42,246 nt of DNA. It comes from Gracilaria caudata. Its lineage: Eukaryota; Rhodophyta; Florideophyceae; Gracilariales; Gracilariaceae. Below are positions 21,301-29,753 of the stretch, in pieces. The notes under the pieces are model-generated. The model was not told the DNA's origin and ran no database searches. It was given only the letters and a program-made list of their open reading frames with translations. Numbering within the stretch: the first letter of the stretch is position 1; each line of letters starts with the position of its first letter. The stretch spans positions 8,191 to 50,436 of the forward strand of contig JASCIV010004664.1 in assembly GCA_030374735.1 (NCBI GenBank), in the 5' to 3' direction. Position numbers and translations under genes: made by a program.

Positions 21301-22075
21301 GTTAGGCGTGCCAAAACTGAAAGCAAGAGGAGAATATCACAGAGATTGTGTTAATAGGAGCCCGTTGACCCTGCTTTTTCGCGGTTTGGCCGAATGGCTA
21401 CAATGGATGTGCTCGTAGATGGCTGAGTTAGCCTCAAAGTTTTCCAGGAGACGAGTGGCTTTAGTTCTATACCCCGGCGCACAAGGAGGTTTAAAGGCAA
21501 GTGAGGGTGAAAGGCGTTGGGTCGATGCGGGCTTTGTCGGAACTTATTCTTGACTGGAGGGTGGTGAGTTAATGTTTTGATTGTTTCTTATCCAATTAAT
21601 AAGCTCGACAACATGTGTTATGCGTTCCTGTCAGTTTGTCCATGACGTTTTGTAAGGTACATGTACCATGGCTTTGCTTTCATCATGTGCGAGTGCACGG
21701 TAATCAAGAGAAGTCAGGAGGTGACCACATTCGTATGCTACGGGTCAATATATGTGAGAGGGTGTAAGCGTACATGCAGGCAGCCGGATCCTACTAGGAA
21801 GTTCTTGAGTTCCTGGTAGGCACCGGTAAACTGGATGGTTCCCGCGAAAATTGAGCCACTGCGAAATATACGAATAGTTCGTTGCTTCCCTGATGGTTCG
21901 AAACGGCCGCTCTGCCTGCAGGTGGACGTAGTCTTGGAAGTTCAAGGCTCGCTCTTCTCATTGTGCCATTTGCGTGGCACGAAATTGTTGAAGCGAATCA
22001 GTCGTATCTATTCGGTGTCTACGCCCAAGCTTGCTGGAGATTTGTAGAGCTCTGGTCCTGTTTCTCACTCGCGCA
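21301..22075. promoter_or_regulatory. divergent intergenic region, Derlin / Nse1
   Basis: 0.78 kb between two diverging genes. A tRNA-like start (GGTTTGGCCGAATGGCT near 21,379) lacks a B box and acceptor pairing. No domain-bearing open frame. Confidence 0.4.
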
Positions 22076-22754
22076 ATGCATCCCGTGGATCAGAGCTTCG
22101 TGTCAGGCATGATGGCGTCAAAGGCGCTGCCACAACAGAAGGCGATAGAACTGTACAACTCATGTCTCGCAGCAAGCAAAGACAAACGTGGGGTAAAAAT
22201 TCGTGATGTCGATGCATTTCATCGCAGAATGGACAAGATCAATAAGTACGTTTCGATCCAAAAGTCACGTTTGAAACGCAATTCTGACCTGTCAGCTCAG
22301 AGCGATAAGTTTCTTTGATATGGAGCTCAAAACCATTTACTCGCCGTGGGATCAGGCGCAATACTGGGCTTTTGTGAACACACTGGAGGACGAAACTGTC
22401 GACAGCGCCACCACGTTTAAAGGCATCGGCGAGAAGAAGATGTTCTTTGAAATTATCGCTGATCTTATGGAAGACTTGCAAACTGACGGAGAGGGAATGT
22501 TGCCGTTCACAGATGTGCAGAACCTGGCTCCGAACCACGGCCTGACGGTTGCAGATGGCTCACAGTTGCTGCAGAGAATGAACCAGTTGAAATGGCTCAA
22601 AACCGTGCGAGGGTCCGGAGGGGAGGTGTTTGTTGCGCCAGGTCCTCGAAGTTTGCTCGAACTACCTCAGCTACGAACGTTAACTATCAAGTTGAATATG
22701 AGAGGTGTTAAGAACTACGGGCAAGCTGCGACTCAATCTACCTCACAACAATAA
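22076..22754 (+). CDS. Nse1-like SMC5/6 complex subunit, RING-less, two exons
   Basis: Resembles NSMCE1/Nse1, the winged-helix E3-type subunit of the SMC5/6 DNA-repair complex. Exons 22076-22245 and 22301-22754 flank a 55-nt GT-AG intron. The join gives KINKAISFFDMELKTIYS in phase, matching the Nse1 pattern of INxxLxxLxxEIxxV. Family features seen: the N-terminal helix (VDQSFVSGMMASKALPQQKA), the YWAFVNTLEDE motif (family: Y.LVNT..DE), and the second winged helix ending LLQRMNQLKWLKTVRGSGGE, then FVAPGPRSLLELPQL (family: WL..-x-G...LGPR..LEL). The total is 207 aa. Human NSMCE1 (about 266 aa) carries a C-terminal C4HC3 RING here; this protein ends in a Gln/Ser-rich tail, and I find no Cys-rich exon before 23.4 kb. 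Confidence 0.82.
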
Positions 22755-23425
22755 CATTGTTATCTGAGCGCTGCTTCGCACAGAACATCGAGTTGGCGAG
22801 TCTTCACGCCATCATGATGTCAAGAACAGCGCACTCTTGTCGCAATATCGCATCTGTCATGAACGCGGATTCCGCACCATTACAATGATTATGGGATGGG
22901 AGGGATGGGACGGAGTCTTGAGTCTCGAGAGTTCAGTTGGAGCAGCGGTGCGCACGTGGCAGTCGTGTGAGTTTTTTGTTATGCGTGTCAGTAGAAGACA
23001 CCAATCACAAGGCAGGAAGTGGCGAAACAGCTGGCGGGGGGGGACAGAAAGATGTGGAATTGGTCTTGACCTGAAAGTGGTGAACGCGCAGTGGATGGCT
23101 CTGTAAACTGTGATGCGACGTGAGGGGCAAGACAACTAGGCGTTTTGCGGAGCATGTCGAGACTGGCCGAAAGGGGGAAAGGAATAGTGCACAATTTCGA
23201 AGTAGTGATGTGGACGTTGAGAGCATGGACGCCGTCGAGTACCCAATTGATAGCTTTACAAGGCGACGGTTGGGCACACGGTTGGGCACACGGTTGGGCA
23301 CACGGGGGCGAAAAGGTAGGGAAGATGTGAATTATACAGCGCATTCGAATATATATATGAACAAAGAGCTCGAGCGAAATAACAGCGAGATGGAAAAGAG
23401 GGAACTAGCACGGAAAAGTGGTATT
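22755..23425. other. convergent gap with short tandem repeat
   Basis: 0.67 kb between two 3' ends. Contains the 12-bp x3 repeat at 23269-23304. No gene seen. Confidence 0.5.
23269..23304 (+). repeat. 12-bp tandem repeat, three perfect copies
   Basis: GTTGGGCACACG occurs three times head to tail at 23269-23280, 23281-23292 and 23293-23304. Non-coding as far as I can see. Confidence 0.95.
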
Positions 23426-24361
23426 CTAATCTTCATATATCTCATCTAGCGCAACGGCAATAAAGCACATCAAGGCAGGAGAACCGTAGTTGATGGTGAC
23501 ATCATAGGAATCCAAGTCGGTAAGCCAGTTCTTCAACGTTGTCTTTCGACGACGAACATTACAAACCTCCTGGTGATGGGCATTAAAGATTCTGAAGTGT
23601 GTACTGTCCGAGTCGCCAGTGATGATGATGGCAGGAGTGCCAGAGGCGTCAGGGCCTGTATATCCGTTTACTCGCTTCTCTTCGAACTGAATTGCGGTAG
23701 CCTTCTGCAAAGTGAGGATGGGGATATTGGTGGGCGAAAAGAAGGTAATTCGATCGCGTATCCTGAGACGTTCCTCGCGTAATTTGAGCAACACCTGTCC
23801 AGTCATGTCCTTCAGCACCTTGCGCTCATGCATGGAAATCTTGCCATCCACTTTGTACCGCAACGTGCCCTGGTGATCGCGAGCGTGGAAGGCGCCTCGA
23901 ATGGCGCCCAGTACCCTCTCCTCCAGACGGAAGGTCTGCGGATAAGTGACCGGTGCATCGCCGGGAACAATTGGCAGCCCATACATGTCAACGCGCGCCG
24001 CGTTGAGCAGCTGATTGGAGAAGTGCGAGCCCGGCTGCGGTGCGTGCTGCGGTGCGTGCTGCGGTGCGTGTTGCGGGCGCGCTGGCTGCGGCGGCTTGTG
24101 CGTGGGCATGGGAGGCGCGGCGTGATGCGAGGCATACGCCGAGGGCGCGTACGGCGGCGGCGCGTACGGCTGCGGCGCGTAGTACGGCGGCGTGGCGTAC
24201 GGCTGCGCATACGGCGACGGCGCATACTGCGGGTACGGCTGCATGTACGGCATCATTGCGTACGGCGAGGCCATGGGCGCGGCGGGCAGCGCGTACGGCA
24301 TGGCGAACGGCTGCATCATGTACGGCCGCGCGCCATAGCGCGCGTTGCGGCGGTAGTACAT
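23426..24361 (-). CDS. LURP-one-related (tubby-like fold) protein with Pro/Tyr/Ala-rich N-terminus
   Basis: 311 aa from ATG 24361; the longer upstream frame is GC-rich promoter sequence. Residues about 1-115 are low-complexity and dominated by PYA/PPY/APQ units (for example PYAPPPYAPSAYA and three HAPQ repeats). This resembles the Pro-rich tails of scramblases and annexin-like proteins, and is possibly phase-separating. Residues about 140-311 fit the LURP-one-related/scramblase-like tubby superfamily: GKISMHERKVLKDMTGQVLL, LREERLRIRDRITFF, AIIITGDSDSTHFRIFN, a Lys/Arg-rich VRRRKTTLKNW strand, YDVTINYGSPALM, and a final hydrophobic helix with IAVALDEI. This fold binds membranes or lipids in relatives. 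The exact role is unknown. It shares a divergent promoter with SLC4. Confidence 0.75.
   Translation of the reverse strand: MYYRRNARYGARPYMMQPFAMPYALPAAPMASPYAMMPYMQPYPQYAPSPYAQPYATPPYYAPQPYAPPPYAPSAYASHHAAPPMPTHKPPQPARPQHAPQHAPQHAPQPGSHFSNQLLNAARVDMYGLPIVPGDAPVTYPQTFRLEERVLGAIRGAFHARDHQGTLRYKVDGKISMHERKVLKDMTGQVLLKLREERLRIRDRITFFSPTNIPILTLQKATAIQFEEKRVNGYTGPDASGTPAIIITGDSDSTHFRIFNAHHQEVCNVRRRKTTLKNWLTDLDSYDVTINYGSPALMCFIAVALDEIYED
24035..24070 (+). repeat. in-frame 12-bp tandem repeat within LURP-one-like gene
   Basis: CTGCGGTGCGTG repeated three times (24035-24046, 24047-24058, 24059-24070), encoding the repeated HAPQ units on the minus strand. Confidence 0.95.
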
Positions 24362-24918
24362 GGCGGTGAACGAGTGCTCTGCCGCACCGCCACCGCGTCG
24401 CGCCTCCCCCCGCCGCCCTTCGCCGTGAAAAAAGCTCAAGTGTGGAGAGCGGCGCCGCGTCGAGCGCGCGCGCAGCCGGCTGCCACGCGCAGCCGTCGTG
24501 GCCAGGTGGCGCGACTTTCGAAAGTGCGTGCGCGTGGCGCCACTGCGCAAGTGATCTGTCACTTGCGCGCGCCAGCGAAAGCGTTGACGGGCGCGTCCAA
24601 TCAGCGCGCGCGACGCGTGGCAGCAAAAGATGAGTTGCGCGTGACGCACGCGCGCATGGCGCGCGCACATCGCGGTGCATCTCCGCTGCGAACGCGTGTG
24701 CCCCGTCGCCGTCGCGCGCAGTTCCACCGCCGTGGGCGGCTACGAACGCGCGATGGTCGTTCCACCGTGCCTTTCGCGAGCGTCGTCGCCCCGTGTACTC
24801 GATCTCCACGAGCTGCTCGGTGTGTTGGAGGCGGCGCTTCGATGCGTTCCTGAAACGCTGGGGGAGAGGTTGTGCTTCGCGTCTTGCCAACCGCGTACGT
24901 CCGCCGTTAGCTTGCAAT
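24362..24918. promoter_or_regulatory. GC-rich bidirectional promoter, LURP-one-like / SLC4
   Basis: 557 bp between two diverging start codons, markedly richer in G+C and CpG than the flanks. Long frames on both strands here are a by-product of GC content. It includes the palindrome cluster at 24514-24568. Confidence 0.5.
24514..24568. promoter_or_regulatory. cluster of three palindromes in the divergent promoter
   Basis: ACTTTCGAAAGT (24514-24525), GTGGCGCCAC (24534-24543) and the inverted repeat GCGCAAGTGA-TCTG-TCACTTGCGC (24545-24568) lie within 55 bp. All are perfect. They are candidate binding sites for dimeric regulators, but no factor is identified. Confidence 0.4.
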
Positions 24919-27312
24919 ATGCCACTGCCAGCAGAAGCGACGCAGTCCAACTCGCCCACTACCACCTCCTCCACCAATGACTCGTTTACGACCTCTGGCG
25001 CGCGCGCGCCTGCCTTTCTTTGCGAGGTTGAACCCCTTCATCACAAGAGCGTCGCCGAGGAGATTCGCGGCCATAAGGACCTCGAGCGACTTGCTGAGAA
25101 CGCCCCGATAGTGCTGCAACTGCGGGCAAATACCCCCGAGTCCGTTGTGTCCACGCTGCTAGAAGCGCTCGTGCAGCAGCAGCAATTACCGGCCTCCGCG
25201 CTCGCTCAGGCCAGTGCCGCCCTGTTTGGCAGACAATCGTTGTTGCAGAAGCGTCGCTCGGCTGACAATCGCGAAGACCTTTATGACGGCCAGCTCAGCG
25301 CTTCAGCGCTCCCGGTCATATCGCAGAATACCGCTTCACACTCGTCTTCGAACGAGCAGCCCACTGCGCATTGGCACAAAAACATCCTCGGCCCGGGTTA
25401 TATTATCCCGTTTGCCAGGATTAGCGCCCTCAATGAATCTGACAAATGTGTCGTTGCCATTGCCCGCCTCACCAGCGATTGCAATCTTGGAGTTGTAAAT
25501 GACTCCCTCATTCGTTTTGTCATTGTTGTTCTGGGTCCTATGCGCGAAGTCAAGGAGACCAAATCACCATTCGAACTGGCACATACCCTGTCTTCTCTGT
25601 TTCAAGATGACGATTTCTATTCAGAGGCAAAGGCCGTTCATCAACCAGCTCACGTTCGACAAGCCATTCTCAAGTACCTATCAAGGGAAAAGGACCGCCC
25701 TTTGCGTGATGAACACATGATTACACAGGCGGACAAAGTGTTCGCACGCACAGGCCGCTTCGCCGGCGGCCTCATCGACGATATTAAGCGCCGATACAAT
25801 CCGTCCATGTACAAGTCAGACTGGCTGGATGGTGTAGGCGACATGCGAAGCTGGCTTAAATACTTGTCCACTACTGTGTGGCTCTTTTTCGCAATCATCA
25901 TGCCTACAATTGCCTTTGGAGCCTTGGATGGTGAGAACACAGACGGTGCAATCGGAGTCATTGAGACCATTGTTTCTCAGGCATTTGCTGGCCTTGCCTT
26001 CGCTATTTTTGCAGGTCAACCGCTCACCATCGTCATGACAACCGCCCCTCTGACTGTGTTCATCGATGTTTTGTTTCGATGGTGTGAGAGTCTTGAAATA
26101 CCGTTCCTGCCCTTCTATGCGTGGACTGGCATCTGGACCGCCGTTATACTGCTGATCCTCGTCGTTACAGATGCGTGCTATATAATGAAGTTTTGCGGTC
26201 ATTTCACGGAAGAAATCTTTGCAACTCTTATTGCCGCTTTGTTCATAAGTGAGTACGTGAAGCCTCTCATCAAGAGTGCTGATCACGATCCCACCGATGT
26301 ATTTCTACTCACCTTTCTACTTGCCACGGGCACGTTCTTGATTGCCACCGTGTTGCTCAATTTCCGAAGAAGCTTTCTGCTCAAACCGATCATCCGACAG
26401 CTCCTCAGCGATTTTGGTGTGTCCATAGCCATCGTCACTATGACTGGTGTTCGACAGGCGTTTAAGGGTATTGATGTCGCACCGCTGCGAGTTCCAGAAA
26501 GGATAGGTATTGTGACCACTAGTGGCAGGGGCTGGTTGGTTCCTTTGTTTGATATCGAAGTTCAATACATCTTCCTGGCTCTTGTGAGTGGTGCTCTGCT
26601 GGCCACGCTTTTCTTCCTGGATCAAAATATATCGTCGATGCTTGTCAACAAGGTAGAAAACAAACTGCGGAAGGGACCCGGATACTACCTTGATCTCGTC
26701 GTAGTGAGCATAATTGTCGTCATCCAATCAATCCTTGGCATGCCATGGACGCATGCTGCGCTCCCTCATTCCCCATTACATGCGAGACAACTGGCTGATG
26801 TTGCAGAATATGAGCAGCATGGACGTCGTTATGAACGGGTCATCAAGTCACGAGAAACGCGAATTACAGGGGCAGCAACTCACATATTAATTGGATTAAG
26901 CATTCTCGCCAAAGATGCTCTAGGATGGATCCCCCTATCCGTTTTGTATGGATTCTTCCTCTTCCTCGGCATCGGTACACTTGACGGCAATGCTTTGTGG
27001 GACAGGATCTTGCTAATTTTCACACAGCCTGAAAAGTACCCGCCTAATCACTATGTACGAAGGGTTAAGATTAAGAGAGTACACGCATACACTCTTATTC
27101 AAGTTGCACTGCTCGTTCTTCTCTGGTTTGTGAAATCCAACTTCTACATAGAGGACTCGGTATTCAACACTGGTCTCTTGTTCCCCTTTATTATCGCAAT
27201 GTTCATCCCAGTTCGATTGTATATTCTCCCGAGGTTCTTCACCAAGACCGAACTACACGCATTAAGCAAAGAAGAAGACGAGAACATATCCGACACGGGT
27301 ATAACCGTGTAG
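24919..27312 (+). CDS. SLC4-family bicarbonate/anion transporter
   Basis: 797 aa from the first ATG (CAATATG); the frame is open upstream without ATG. Residues about 1-285 match a Band 3 N-terminal cytoplasmic domain: PESVVSTLLEALVQQQQ, then RFVIVVLGP and a helix ending in ILKYLSREKDRPL. From about 287, GLIDDIKRRY begins the HCO3-transport core (DWLDGVGDMRSWLKY, then IIMPTIAFGALDGENTDGAI), with 12-14 membrane segments. The core includes FAGLAFAIFAGQPLTIVMTTAP, the family ion-pathway loop, and LVPLFDIEVQYIFLALVSGA. The family moves HCO3-/Cl-, Na+-HCO3- or borate; substrate cannot be settled here. Plant BOR1 proteins lack this N-terminal domain, so the architecture is the animal/algal SLC4 type. 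In an alga a role in inorganic-carbon uptake is plausible (inference). Confidence 0.95.
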   Translation: MPLPAEATQSNSPTTTSSTNDSFTTSGARAPAFLCEVEPLHHKSVAEEIRGHKDLERLAENAPIVLQLRANTPESVVSTLLEALVQQQQLPASALAQASAALFGRQSLLQKRRSADNREDLYDGQLSASALPVISQNTASHSSSNEQPTAHWHKNILGPGYIIPFARISALNESDKCVVAIARLTSDCNLGVVNDSLIRFVIVVLGPMREVKETKSPFELAHTLSSLFQDDDFYSEAKAVHQPAHVRQAILKYLSREKDRPLRDEHMITQADKVFARTGRFAGGLIDDIKRRYNPSMYKSDWLDGVGDMRSWLKYLSTTVWLFFAIIMPTIAFGALDGENTDGAIGVIETIVSQAFAGLAFAIFAGQPLTIVMTTAPLTVFIDVLFRWCESLEIPFLPFYAWTGIWTAVILLILVVTDACYIMKFCGHFTEEIFATLIAALFISEYVKPLIKSADHDPTDVFLLTFLLATGTFLIATVLLNFRRSFLLKPIIRQLLSDFGVSIAIVTMTGVRQAFKGIDVAPLRVPERIGIVTTSGRGWLVPLFDIEVQYIFLALVSGALLATLFFLDQNISSMLVNKVENKLRKGPGYYLDLVVVSIIVVIQSILGMPWTHAALPHSPLHARQLADVAEYEQHGRRYERVIKSRETRITGAATHILIGLSILAKDALGWIPLSVLYGFFLFLGIGTLDGNALWDRILLIFTQPEKYPPNHYVRRVKIKRVHAYTLIQVALLVLLWFVKSNFYIEDSVFNTGLLFPFIIAMFIPVRLYILPRFFTKTELHALSKEEDENISDTGITV

Positions 27313-27322
27313 GAGCATTATT

Positions 27323-28408
27323 CTACTCTATCTCATTTTTCGGATAAACCACTTCGATCATCATATCGTTCCGCCGACGATTCGGCAGGGTTGAAGGACC
27401 ATTGTATATCAAGCACTTATAAGTGTCCCTTCCTTCTTCCGTCGTCTGTACACCATCTCTTTCCATAAGCGATAACAGCTTTTCTCGTTGCCGTTTCGCT
27501 TCGCCTTGAGTGACGAATCCTGAAAACTCTAAGACAGCGTATGTTTTGCCAACCTCTTCCCGCAGGGTGACGCTATCATCCAACGTTTTTGGTACTTCCT
27601 CCACTGAATTGTATTCCCCTATAATAAAGCTCATTGTCTCATCAGGAGATCCCTTGTCCAACACTACAGGAGTCGTCATCTTCATGGCAGTCTTGCTCTC
27701 ATTCTTTCCAAACAGATATCCAGCCAAAGTGTTGAAAGTTTGACCCATGGCAGTGGCGGATTCGACTTCCGTGGCTTCAGAGCCTTCCGCATTCGGGTTC
27801 ATCGTCGATGTTGCGACTATAACCGTTGGGTACTCTCTGATCTCGTAACCATCATATGAACACAGTACTTTGTACTCAGGTGTATACAGACCCTCTGGTG
27901 TTCGGTTGAAGATATTGCGAAACTCCCGCTGAAGCTCCTCCCGTGTAGGTGAGGGCATTCCAGGGCGCATTGCTTCTGTATCCCTTGAGACGCGAGACAA
28001 ATTATCAGGTAGATCCTGCATTGCTCGTGAGAAGTACCGAGGGCCGTTGAGCAACAAATCCGGTAAAACATCCTCTGACAGCTGGCGAAACACTTCCCGG
28101 AGTCCTTTCATGTTGGGATTATTGCATACCATTGAGCGCGTCTCGCCAAATATTTCTGGTGTTCGCTTCGCAAGATCCTGCAGTAAAACTTCTTTGGCTC
28201 CTCGAGTTATATTGGGATTCAACAGGAGCTGTACCTCTTGTTGCCATGTAGCTGACCCGTCAGAATTCTCATCTGAGGAAGATGCCAGAGGAACATGTCG
28301 GACTCTCTTCAATTGATGGATTCGCCTGGTTGGTGTGGAGCATTTTCTGGGAACCTGAGATAGTCCGATGTTCCCAGGTACTGGGATGCATATGGAGAAG
28401 GCCTGCAT
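27323..28408 (-). CDS. SOUL haem-binding protein, plastid-targeted
   Basis: 361 aa from ATG 28408. The N-terminal ~50 residues (MQAFSICIPVPGNIGLSQVP, then basic and Ser/Arg-rich, ending LASSSDEN) look like a plastid transit peptide. Residues about 60-165 form a helical domain of unknown type containing LSEDVLPDLLLNGPRYF. Residues about 170-361 are a SOUL domain: TPEYKVLCSYDGYEIREYPT, FNTLAGYLFGKN, MKMTTPVV, MSFIIGEY, AVLEFSGFV, then YKCLIYNGPSTLPNRRRNDM. SOUL proteins bind haem or tetrapyrroles; plastid members act in chlorophyll and plastoglobule metabolism. No conserved haem ligand can be assigned. The stop codon is 10 nt from that of the convergent SLC4 gene, so 3' UTRs must overlap. Confidence 0.92.
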   Translation of the reverse strand: MQAFSICIPVPGNIGLSQVPRKCSTPTRRIHQLKRVRHVPLASSSDENSDGSATWQQEVQLLLNPNITRGAKEVLLQDLAKRTPEIFGETRSMVCNNPNMKGLREVFRQLSEDVLPDLLLNGPRYFSRAMQDLPDNLSRVSRDTEAMRPGMPSPTREELQREFRNIFNRTPEGLYTPEYKVLCSYDGYEIREYPTVIVATSTMNPNAEGSEATEVESATAMGQTFNTLAGYLFGKNESKTAMKMTTPVVLDKGSPDETMSFIIGEYNSVEEVPKTLDDSVTLREEVGKTYAVLEFSGFVTQGEAKRQREKLLSLMERDGVQTTEEGRDTYKCLIYNGPSTLPNRRRNDMMIEVVYPKNEIE

Positions 28409-28913
28409 AGTAATTTTGATAATACTTCGCACAAGAACAGGTTCGCGCAAATGGATGGGTAAGCGTCAGGTAGGCGAATTATTATTGTGCAAGGAATTCG
28501 ACGGAATCGAGGACGGAGAACGAATAGGAAGAACAAACAAACTACCCTTTATGTCCGACTCCGGCCGGTTTAGAATAGCGCAAAAATGAACCAGTCTACT
28601 CTGAACACGTCGAGAATCTCGACTCGAGATACTGTACATGGTCATCCTGAGGATGTCTATCCTTGTATCATCGATCTGAACAGAATCAAAAACCGCCACA
28701 TTCTTCGAAAGCATTGCTGTTTGGCGGTATGATACAGGTCTGAGGTAAAGTTTGGGTTCGGCAGTTGTCCTCTCGGATGCAATATCCTCTTCTCTTATCT
28801 CTTGGTACGAAGGTAACCGGACCACTCCTTAGAGCCAGCAATAGGACGGACCTGCCTTATGGCGCTCCCCGTTAATTTTGTCCAGCGATTACTGTTCTTC
28901 CGTGCGACGTTTC
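28409..28913. promoter_or_regulatory. divergent intergenic region, SOUL / plastid-type protein
   Basis: 0.5 kb. A minus frame of 119 codons (28466-28825) lacks an ATG near its start and any domain. Likely promoter only. Confidence 0.4.
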
Positions 28914-29753
28914 ATGATGACGCCTTTGCCACCTGCCCAGCCTGGACCTTGTGAACATGCCTTTCTGTATTTAACTGGTTTCAGATTCGTTGATACCACA
29001 CGAGTTTGCTCGGTGCCCCTCAGACACTCGAGATTTGCGTTGCTGAATCCTAGAAGGAACTGCGCAATACTCATTACAGCCTGCAAACTGAAGGAAAACA
29101 AGGAATCAACACAGTCAACTCAACCAGTTGGGAGTCCACCAAAAGGTAACGGAACGCTAAAGATAATGGCAGACCAGCTTGAGCTTATCAAAAAGTACAT
29201 GATAGGTCGCTTCGACAATGCCAAGCAAATTGAAGACGAGAAGTGCGCGGGACAGCAGGTTACTCCTTTCGCAATACACGTCAACACACCGTTAGAAGAC
29301 TATATGGACAATATTCCTGAAGAGTATGACACCACAAAATCTTTTCACGTCTTGGAGGAAACATATAAATGGCATCCGGGTCATAGAAACGCCATGGTGA
29401 GACCTTTGTTGCTACGGTTTGACATGACTGCAAACGGCTCGATCAAGCTAACATCTCTGGCCGTTCCTGATGATCTTGACGCTGCATCCGTTAGACATGA
29501 TAATCCAATGCTGCGCTTTGACTACCACGAACTACAACAATCGAAGACGTTCCCCATCAGCCCTGTGTATCACTTTGCAAAAGAAACCCAGCATTTCACC
29601 CTCGATGTCACAGCTACACCAACAGAAAACGTGAAAGTTAGACTTGTCGAGATATTGTCAGAAAACTCTCTCCAAGTACATGAGCGCGTTTGGAAAGATG
29701 GGAAGCTTGTTTTCGGTTACTATGAAACGCCTGTCTGTTATGAACGGAAATAA
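28914..29753 (+). CDS. predicted plastid-targeted protein, possibly CpcT/CpeT-like
   Basis: 279 aa from the first ATG (the frame opens at 28878 without one). Residues about 1-60 are hydroxylated, basic and hydrophobic, with little acidity, as in a plastid transit peptide. From about 83 the mature part begins with an amphipathic helix and YMIGRFDNAKQIEDEK, resembling the start of CpcT/CpeT phycobilin lyases (WM-x-G/D-FSN-x-Q). FAIHVNTPL follows (family: hydrophobic-HIRV). Later beta-strand-rich segments (PLLLRFDMTANGSIKL, FTLDVTATPTENVKVRLVEI, KLVFGYYETPVCYERK) give a ~190-aa beta-barrel-like domain, the size of CpcT. The conserved GC/Trp signatures of that family are not obvious, so the assignment is weak. 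Confidence 0.7.
   Translation: MMTPLPPAQPGPCEHAFLYLTGFRFVDTTRVCSVPLRHSRFALLNPRRNCAILITACKLKENKESTQSTQPVGSPPKGNGTLKIMADQLELIKKYMIGRFDNAKQIEDEKCAGQQVTPFAIHVNTPLEDYMDNIPEEYDTTKSFHVLEETYKWHPGHRNAMVRPLLLRFDMTANGSIKLTSLAVPDDLDAASVRHDNPMLRFDYHELQQSKTFPISPVYHFAKETQHFTLDVTATPTENVKVRLVEILSENSLQVHERVWKDGKLVFGYYETPVCYERK

Noticed and set aside
21376..21480. tRNA-Leu/Ser-like start (GGTTTGGCCGAATGGCT)
   Set aside because: The 5' and 3' candidate arms do not pair and the GTTC-like string downstream is not in a proper T-arm.
24370..24900. long overlapping frames on several strands
   Set aside because: Arg/Ala/Gly-rich translations caused by high G+C in the divergent promoter; the two real genes start at 24361 (-) and 24919 (+).
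28466..28825. 119-codon minus open frame
   Set aside because: No ATG at its start, no recognised domain, sits in a divergent promoter.
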